Shown one piece after another: positions 1-10,100 of a stretch of DNA of 64,000 nt. Under the pieces are notes generated by a model. The model searched no databases. It saw only the letters and a program-made list of their open reading frames with translations, and was not told where the DNA came from. The DNA is from Erinaceus europaeus (lineage: Eukaryota; Chordata; Mammalia; Eulipotyphla; Erinaceidae), in assembly GCF_950295315.1 (NCBI RefSeq), contig NC_080171.1, positions 92,241,516 through 92,305,515 of the forward strand. The letters are read 5' to 3'. The position numbers and the translations under genes were made by a program. Numbering within the stretch: position 1 is the first letter of the stretch; each line of letters opens with the position of its first letter.

Positions 1-57
1 GAACAATGTATCTGGTCCTGAAGATGAGTTAAATTATTAAATAAATAACATACTTAC

Positions 58-128
58 AATGAAAGTTAAGACAGTTTCTCTTTTGGCTGGCTTCAAGTCA
101 TCATTTAGTGAATAGACTCTCACCTTTA
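58..128 (-). CDS. C5: C5 exon 4 (MG2 domain)
   Basis: This 71-nt exon has an acceptor CTTACAG at 129-135 and a donor GTAAGTA from 57 leftwards. With the G from exon 3 it gives 24 codons, [20 protein letters not shown] followed by LTFI, matching human C5. It ends in phase 0; the following human exon begins with Asp-Pro, which lies outside this window. Confidence 0.94.
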
Positions 129-1137
129 CTGTAAGAATAATTGATAACATCAAAAACACTGTTGAACACAGGGTATTTTAATTTTTTTCACTCTCCTTTA
201 TTGAGAGAGACAGAGAAAGGAGAGAGAGAGAGACAGAGACAGAGAGAGACAGAGAGAGAGAGCAAGCAAAGAAACACACCAAGGTACTGCTCCAGTATTC
301 CCAGTGCTGCTCCCAGTGCTCCCCAGTGCTGCTCATGATGCTCCTATGTGGTGTCAGGGCTCAAAGTCAGGGCCTAACATATTCTAAGGTATGTGCTCAA
401 CCTGATGAACTACTTAACTACTACCTGTAATTGGTGTTTGTATTTTTGCTTGTTTGTTTTTACAATAAGTATCCTTACAAAAAATGAGTGTCAGGGTTGG
501 GCGGTAGCACATCCGATTGAGTGCACACAGCAGCACGCTCAAGGACCTGGGTTCAAGCCCCCATACCCCATACCCCACACCCCTTCATGAGTGATGAAGC
601 AGTGCTACAGGTGTCTCTATTTTTCTCTCATTCTTTAACTTTCCACCACTTTCAATTTCTCTCTGTCCTATAAAAAAAAAAGTAAAAAATAAAAGGCTGC
701 TGGGAACTGTATATTTATTGTACATGCACCAAGCCCTAGTGATAAAAGATATGTTTAAAACTCAATCACAAAACTCAGTGCACAAAAATCCATATCTACA
801 AAGGCAAAAGCTAGTTTCTAGACATATGATTAATAACATTTTGTTGTTGTTGTTGGCTTCAATGCTCCAGACTGCATTTTTCAGATAATAAGGGAGATGA
901 GGAGGGGGAGGTGGTGGCTCCTCTTGTTGAGCACACACAGTACAGCACCTGAAAACCTGAGTTCAAGTCCCCAGTCCCTATCTGCATGGGGAATGCTTCA
1001 TGAATGGTGAAGGTATCTGCCTTTCTCTCTGTCTTCCCATTGCCTCACAATTTCTCTGTCTCCATCAAATAAATGAGTAAATATTAAGGGAAGGAAGGAA
1101 GGAAGTGAGGGAGGAAGGAAGGAAGGAAGGAAGGAAT

Positions 1138-1196
<59 letters not shown>

Positions 1197-4100
1197 AGGG
1201 AGGGAGGGAGGGAGGGAGGAAAAGAAAGAAAGAAACACAGAGGGAGAGATAAAAATACCAGACACACACAAGTTTCCTCCAATGTAACAGGGACTGGCTT
1301 AAACTTCGGTCGTGTGCATATGAACTGTTGGGTTGTCTGAAAACTCATGACATTATTTTTTCTTATTTTCTATGTAAAAACACATTCTGGCTTTTCTAAT
1401 ATCATATAGTATCATTTTTTTTAAATTCCTAACATCTTAAACAGATTTTCCTTATATATCTTTAAAGAGCTATTTCTAAAGATAAATTTAGTTTCTAATG
1501 GAGATGGAAAAATCAACAACTTTGAAGACAAGTGAACTTACTTGAACAGTGCTCATACTTTTGTTTTACTTTTGTCTTACTTGGAATAAATCCAGTCATA
1601 TCTCAATCACAATGTTGTAACCGGTAGCCTGCCCTTTCTCTTTCTTAAAAGAAGAGCCTTAGAAACAAAAGTGTTCAAACAAACTTTCTTTTTATTTTTT
1701 AAATGTTTTTATTACCTTTATTTATTTATTGGATAGAGACAGCTAGAAATCAAGAGGGAAGGGGATTATAGAGAGGAAGAGAGACAGAGAGACACCTGCA
1801 ATACTGCTTCAGCACTCACAAAGCTTTCCCCCGAAAGTGGGGACCAGGGGCTCGAATCTGGGTCTTTGCACATTAAATGTGTACTCAAGCAGGTGGTCCA
1901 CCACCTGACCTCTCAAAAAAACTTTCTTAACTAGATTATCTCTAAAAAAAAAAATATTCATTTACTGTTTTTGTCATCTAGTTTCGTTTTTGCAGGTAGA
2001 GCTAGGACTGGATTTGTTTCTGAATATGAGGCTTAGCTCCAAAGTCAGTGGAAGAGTTTTTAGAATTTGTTTTTATAGTGAATTATATTCCCATTGCTAA
2101 ATTGGGCTTTTTTTGTAATTATATCTTATGCTTGATTAATAATTAAGGCATGATACAACATTTCACAATTGTTTAACATTTCACAATTTTTAAAGAGCTT
2201 TCTCCTATTTGAATAAAACAGATGAGGTAGGTAATACTTGTTTCTGTAAATTCCACATTATTACAAGTTACATTTAAAATCAAACTTAAAGTTAAAATTC
2301 ATTTAATTTTTATTTATCAGTTTCCAAAAAAATTTTTGATTTACATTGTATCCACAACTATAAAAGTCACTAAGTTTGCAAGTTGCAACCTTATCCCCAA
2401 CTGTTGAAACATTCTACACTTAGTGTCAATGTTCCCCCTCATAAGAAGAAGCATCTTTAACACTACCTGACTGGTGTGGAGTGTAAACAGGTTTGTCTGT
2501 ATGAATAAACAGAAATCCATTTTCATAGGTAACTGGCATCTTTTTTGATTTTGAAAAATGCTTTGATACAACTTCCAAATACACATGTGAAACTAGGCTT
2601 TGTCCTCCAGATAATTGTTTGGGTTGTATCTATAATATAAAAGAAAATATTTATGGGAAAAGTAGGTTAATTTTAGGATTATGAACAAGTGAATTTTCTA
2701 AGTACCATTGTAATCTTATTAGAATGAAAAATGAGCATGTGAATGTGTCATTTAGAAAGCAGTAAAGAACAAGAGTAAGCAAATCTTGCCCAAAGTCTTT
2801 CAGTGTCAAAAATAATAACACTTGGGCACCATACAATGGTAATTTTTTTGGTTTCCTTATTATTATCATCATCATCATTATTGGTGATTTAATATTAAGT
2901 TACAAAATTATCAGATAACACAGGTATAACTCCACACCTTTCCAACCACCTGAGTTCCGTGACCCCTATTTCCTCCATTGGAAACTGCAGTAGTTCTCCC
3001 AAGATCACAGATATGGGTTCCGTACTTATTTTCTCCCAGTGACTGCATAAGATCAGACCACTGATTTCATGGAGAGAAAAAAATTTTACTTTAGGGGGCC
3101 AGGTTGTGGTGCACCGGGTTAAGCGTGCACAGTATGTATGAAGTGCCAAGACTCAAGGATCCTGGTTAGAGTCCCCGGCTCCCCACCTGCAAGAGGGTCA
3201 CTTCACAAGTAGTGAATGAGGTCTGCAGGTGGCTTTCTCTTTCCCTCTCTCCCTTCACCTCCTCTCTCCATTTCTCTCTGTCTCTACCCAATAATAAATA
3301 AATAAATAAATAAATAAATAAACATATATTTAAAAAGAAAATATGTAGACTGAGCACTACAAGTAACAATTACTAGAAAATCTCTCCGGGCTGGGCAGTG
3401 GCACACCTGGTTAAGCGCTCACATTACAGTGTGCAAGGACCCAGTTTCAAGCTCCTGTCGCAATTTGCAGGGGAAAGTTTCAGGAGTGGTAGAACAGAGC
3501 TGCAGGTGTCTCTTTGTCTCTCTCCTTGTCTCCTCTTGCCTTCTCAATTACTCTCTGTCTTTATCCAATAATAACTAAATAAAAATATTAAAAAAAAAAA
3601 AAAGAAAGAGAACAAAAATCTCTCTCAACAAACTCCATTGACTCTCTATATTAGCCTAGGCCCTTCATCCTCTCCATCAACATCTGGGCTGATTTTCAGT
3701 ACAGTTGTACTACACCTATATCCTTCTGCTCCCACAGGTTAAGATGCATACTCCCCAATTTATGTGTGTAAGTGTAAGTATACACTTTATTTACATTGCA
3801 CGCTATGAAAATTAAATACATGAAAAATAATAAAGTTAAAAAGTGTCCTACTGAAAAGTTAGGCTTTAGAAACATGAAGTAGAATTTAATCACTGGTGTA
3901 TTGCACCAAAGTAAAGGTCTATGGGGTGGGCAGGTTATTTCAACTCCTGGTGCATGATGGTGGAGGAAGGCCTATGCTGGAGGTGAGAGTGTTTTCCAGA
4001 AAACAGAAATTTTATACATGTATGATCAACTATATTTACTATAAACCATTAATCCCCAAATAAAATAAAACAAATAATTTCATCACTGGGCCTGGGAAAT

Positions 4101-7100
4101 AGCACTGTGCACCATACTTGCATACCTAAGGCTCCAGAGGCTGCAGGTTCAATCCCCAATACCACGATAAACCAGAATAGTGCTCTAGTGCCTCTCTCCC
4201 TGTCTCTGTCTATCTCTCTCTCTTTCTCATGGAAATAAATAAATGTTTTTTTTTTAAGAAAAAAATGTTTTTACAAGGAAGAAAAAGTTAATCACCAAAA
4301 CCAACTGTGAATTTTGATATATAGAAGCACTAATAAAAACTTAGAAAACAGTAAAGATCTACAAAATTTCTGCAGTCAGATTGCTTTGCAAGTTATCTTT
4401 AAGCTTTTTATCCACTTTAAACCAAGAAGAGCTGAAAACAAATGACTCATTTAAGGTATGACTCATTGCAAATAAGACTTGACCTCCAACTGCTGGATCC
4501 AAACTTAAAGAGAAGACCTTGGCAATCAGACAATTGGCAAATAAAGATAATTATAATATTAAGACAAAACTAAATACTTAAGATATGCATCAGTTTTATG
4601 ACTCCCTACCTTAATATACTTTTTCAATTAATCACTGAACCCAGCACCATTTAATAAAACTTTCTATGATGATGGAGATGTTAGATATCTATGTTGTCTA
4701 ATATACCATTCTCACAGGAGTGTATGGGCACTTGAAATGTGGGTGGTGTGACTAATGGAATTAATTTTTTACTTAGCTGCACTTAATTGATATAAACTTA
4801 AACATAATACTCATGCATGTATGACTAGTGGCTTCAGCAATCTAATGAAAATAAGACTTTTGGGAAATGTGTTTTAGGGGCCAAGGCAGTGACTCACCTG
4901 GTTGAGTGTACATGTTACACTGTGCAAGGACCAGGGTCCAAGTCCCCAATCTGCACTTACAGGGGGAAGCTTCATGAGCAGTGAAGCAGTGCTGCAGATC
5001 TCTCTCTCCCTTCTCTCTCCCTATCACCCTCTTCCCTTTTGATTTCTCTCTGTCTCTATCTAAATAAGCAAATAAATAAATAAAATATTTTTAAAAATAG
5101 CTCACACATGATCTCTCTCTCTTTCTGCTGAGGTTGGCCTGCCAACATGTGAATAAATGGCTTTCTTGTTCCTTCTTTCTCTCTCAGCCCACATGTACTC
5201 CAACATGTGGGTGTCCTCAATTTCCCTGAATAAAGTTTAAAATTCCTGGAAAAAAAAAAAAGGCTCACATTTGAGAATCCTTTTTTTTTCTTCTTTTTTT
5301 TGCCTCCATGGTTTTTGCTGGGGTTGGGTGCCTGCACTACCAATCCAATGCTCCTGGAGGCCATCTTTCCCATTTTTTGCCCTTGTTGTTGTTATTGTAA
5401 CTGTTGTTGTTGTTGTTGTTGAATAGGACAGAGAGAAATGGAGAGAGGAGGGAAGACAGAAAGGGGGAGAGAAAGATAGATACCTGCAGACCTGCTTCCA
5501 CCACTTGTGAAGTGAATCCCCTGCAGGTAGGGAGCCAGGGGCTGAAACCAGGATCCTTACTCCAGTCCTTTGTGCTTGGCGCCATGTGAGCTCAATCCGC
5601 TATGCTACCACCCGGCCCCCTGAGAATCCTTTCTAAATGAACCTCTGAGACCCTTTCAAGTCTATCAGTCTTTTTTATTTTGTTTTTTAAATATTTAAAT
5701 TTATATTGGAATTTAAAACAGCATATTATTTATATTTATTCCCTTGAGTGCATAGCAAGTATAAAATTATTTTTTAATCTTCAGATTTTTGTAATAAGAG
5801 TTGCAAGAACTTCTTGAATCAAGCTGATACTATAGTATCTTAATAGAATGAAATTTTATTTGTTGTTCTATTAACTAAATTTTCAGTGAGAACTACCTTT
5901 GTTAGAAGTCAATAATTTTTATTACATTTGCAAACTAATTGGAGAATACTGAAGTTTAAACAAACAAATGTTCAGTAGCATCTATAGGATTTTGTAGGCA
6001 ATGCATTATATCACTGTGCATAGTCATATCTCTCTAATAATAATTTTCACTGTAATCAAGTTTTAAAATTAATTTCTAAACATTTTGTTTCACATTAGTA
6101 CAATTTTATTTTCCACTTTAAATGCTATGATTTACATTACTCAAAAAATAGCTACCACTTTTCTATTTAGAATTTTCTACTTCACACACACATTTTTCAC
6201 ATGGTGCTGGGGTTTGAACCCAGGGCTTTGAAATGCATGTAAGACATGTACTCTATAGCTAAGCCACCTCCCTGGCCCTAGTCACTCAGATTATCATTAG
6301 CTGCTGACATCACTAGTCACACAGTAGTAGAATGGTATCTATGATCAAGTCTCTATGTTATCAATATACAACTTTATAAGTTTTAAGAATAGACTATATG
6401 TGCAAATAAAATCTATATACATACTGTTAAGATTGCAGAGCTTTGAAATTTATTTTCTGTTGTTAAATGAACATAGCCTGAAGAGTAACTGATTTTTTTA
6501 TCAGGATAACTTTTAATAGAGATTGTGGCATCAAATGCTTCAGTGTAGCCATAAACTTGGATTACAATATTTTCAGATGCTCCGACACGGAATACTTTGG
6601 GTGCTGAAATGACATACCTGTAGAGATAGGAAATAGAATATTCAACTCATTTTTTTTGTAACATTGTAATTTGACATTCAATTTAGAATAGGCTCACTTC
6701 CTCATCTAGCAATAATGAGAAATCTAAATTGACATGTGACCTATGACCATTTCTGTATTGTTTCCAAGGAGAAACAGCTTGAAAATAAGACATGAGAAAC
6801 AGAGTTACAGATTTCATCTACCCTTATAAAGCAAAGGAAGACCTGATAATCCTAAATGGAACATAAAGAGTCAATATTTTTGCCCAATGAAGAAAAAAAA
6901 AATGCAACACGGGCAGCAGAGATTCAGTGCAGCTCTGCCATCTACTGGCTCAAGTGACAATGGGAAAGTTACTGATGTTTCTGAAACTAAAATGGCTATC
7001 CTATAAAAAATCTCACCTTTATAATCTGTGGGATGGGTAAAATCGCATGTATATAAGGTTTCACATCCTTAGTACTTGATAAATATTAAGATGAATTCAT

Positions 7101-10100
7101 ATCACTAAGCTTGTTGAAAAGAGGTTATCTTATGGTGCAACAGTATACACATTACCTTGTAAAAAGAACAGAGTTCAAGCCTCTCCGTCCTTGTCCCTCT
7201 CCATCCCTACCCCACCCCCCCCACATGCAGGGGAAAAGCTTCACAATGGGTAAGCAGTGCTGCAGGTGTCTTTTTTCTCTCTCCCTCTCAGTTTCACCTT
7301 TCCTTTCATTTTTCTGTTTTTATCAAAAAGAGAGGGGGGAAATGGCCTCTGGGAGCAGTGGATTCATCCTGCAAGAACCAAGCCCCAGAGATAATCCTAG
7401 TGGCAATAAAAGAAAAGGAAAGGAAAGAATAAAAAATACACATTTTTAATGATCTCAGACATACACTGGAAAAGCAATATAATGAAAGCTAAGTAAATAA
7501 CTATCAAATAAACAATTGATGTCCTGGAAGAATAATAGCTGTTAGACAAAGATAGTGATACAATAATCAAGTAGTTGCCACATTATCAGCAACTGTATTT
7601 ACATTTTACATGCAGCTTTTTTTTCAATCTTTAAAGTAAGTCAACAGTGTAGTCACTATTATTACTATTATTTTACAGATGATAAGTTAATTTGACCAAG
7701 GTCACAATGTTTATAACACTGTATGGTCAGGTTTCTCTTAGTTGTTATACATATAGTTGAGGTCAAGGTTACAAGTTGGAAGAGATGTGAGATTTTGCTC
7801 CTAAAACATACACAGCGTTGTAAACCAATTTTACCTCAACAAAATGTGTAAATAAATATACTCTAGTTGTAATAAAATTACTTTGGAAGCAACTGATCCC
7901 TTAAAACTTACTTGACAATTATTCTAAATCACAGCGAACTTAGAGACAATAATAGGCAAGTTGTAAAAGAGAAACAAAAATCTCCAGACAAGACAACAAT
8001 GAGATACCACTTCACTCCTATGAGATCATCACACATCAGAAAAGGTAGCAGCAACAAATGCTGGAGAGGTTGTGTGGGACAAAGGAACCCTCCTGCACTG
8101 CTGGTGGGAATGTCAATTGGTCCAACCCCTATAGAGAGCAGTCTGGAGAACTCTCAGAAGGCTAGAAGTGGACCTATCCTATAACCCTGCAATTCCTCCC
8201 CTGGGGATATATCCTAAGGAACCAAACATACCCATCCAAAAATATTTGTGTATACCTATGTTCATAGCAGTGCAATTTGTAATAGCCAAACCTGGAATTC
8301 ACTTAGGTGTCACATGACAGTGTACAAGGAACCAGATTAAGAGAAAATCTTCCCAAGTGGTGAAGCAGGATTGCAGGTGTCTCTCTGTCTCTCTCCCTCT
8401 TTATCTCCCCCTCCCCTCTCCATTTCTCTCTTTCCTATACAAAAAAAAAATTGAAAAAATGCCCACAGGAGCAGTGGATTGATAGTGCAGGCACCGAGCC
8501 CCAGGGATAACACATGGAGGCAAAAAAAAAAAAAATTTTTTTTTTTACTTTGGCTTTTAATGGACATATTCTTTCCTCAGCTAATTGTGTGGTTTGTACC
8601 CTCACTTCCTCTAGTCCTGCATGGTTACCAACTTAAAGAACATTTCCTATCCACACTTTAAATAGTGCCCTTCCCTCCCTTCTTTCCATTCATTTTTGTT
8701 CGTTAGTTTTATTGCCACCGGAGTTATTATGGGGCACGGTTTCAACAGTCATTTTTTTTCATTTCTATTTTATTTGATTGGATAGAGAGAAATTGAGAGG
8801 ATAAGGGAAAAAAAGAGAGGGAGAGAGAAAGATAGATACCTGCAAACCTGCTTCACTGCTCATGAAGTTTCCCCCTGTAGGTGAGGAGCCAGGGCTCAAA
8901 CCTGGAATCTTCAGTATGGTAACATGTACTTTTTTTAAACTAGTGTGCCACCACCCAGTCTCCCAATCTTTCTTTCTGAAGCTTCCTTAAGTGCAGTGCG
9001 AGTGGAGCTTGAACCTGGGTTTTGTACACAGCAAAGCAGTACACTATCAAGTGAGTTATTTTGTTAGCCCTACCTCTCGTTTCCTTCCTTCCTTCCTTCC
9101 TTCCTTCCTTCCTTCCTTCCTTCCTTCCTTCCTTCCTTCCTTCCTTCCTTTTCTTCATACTTGAGAGGACAGAAAGAAATTGAGAGAGGAGGAGAGATAG
9201 GGAGAAAAAAAGATAGACACCTGCAGACCTGCTTCACTAGTCATGAAGAGCCCCCCTGCAGGTGGAAAGCTGGGGCTCGAACCTGGGTCCTTGCACATGG
9301 TAATATGTGCACTTACTGGGTGTGCCACTGCCCAGCCCCCCATCATTTCTTTATTGTCTTACTCAGCTGTATTTTTTCAAAGCACTGATAATTATTTGAC
9401 CTTATTTATTCATTTATCCACTGAACCCTCATTTCATTCATTCATCCACTATTTGTACTTGCACATGGTAATATGTGCACTTACTGGGTGTGCCACTGCC
9501 CAGCCCCCCATCATTTCTTTATTGTCTTACTCAGCTGTATTTTTCAAAGCACTGATAATTATTTGACCTTATTTATTCATTTATCCACTGAACCCTCATT
9601 TCATTCATTCATCCACTATTTGTTGTTCCCACTACAAAACAAGCATTATAGTCTCTCTCTAGAACCAATCACTTCTCATGAAATTTTGTTGAATCAGGGG
9701 GCTCGGTGGTGGCACACTGGTTAAGTGCACATATTACCAAGCACAAGGGACTGAGTTTGACCCCCCCCTCCCCATCTGTAGAGGGTATGCTTCAGGAGCA
9801 ATGAAACAGGTCTGCAGCTGTTTATCTTTCTCTCCCTCTGTCTCCCTGGCCTCTCTCAATTTCTCTGTGTCTTATCCAATAATAATAATAAATAGATAAA
9901 AGGAAAAATGGACGCTGGAAGTGGTGGATTCGTAGTACAGGCACCAAGCCCCAGCAATAACCCTAAGAAGCAATTAAAAAATTGTTGAATCAACTAGTTA
10001 AATTGACTTATTACCATATTATAAATGGTATACTTTCACTTTTTCAGAGAAACAAAGTAAATAGTTATAGAGCCAGAAGAGTATAGTGGAAAGAATTCAG

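Noticed and set aside
998..1348. 116-codon ORF and overlapping frames rich in Phe/Leu/Ser or Lys/Glu/Arg
   Set aside because: They run through the (GGAA)n/(GAAA)n microsatellite, which is open in several frames on both strands. There is no conserved domain or gene structure.
9290..9624. CRISPR-like repeat
   Set aside because: There are only two direct copies of 168 bp with no spacers, and the genome is mammalian.
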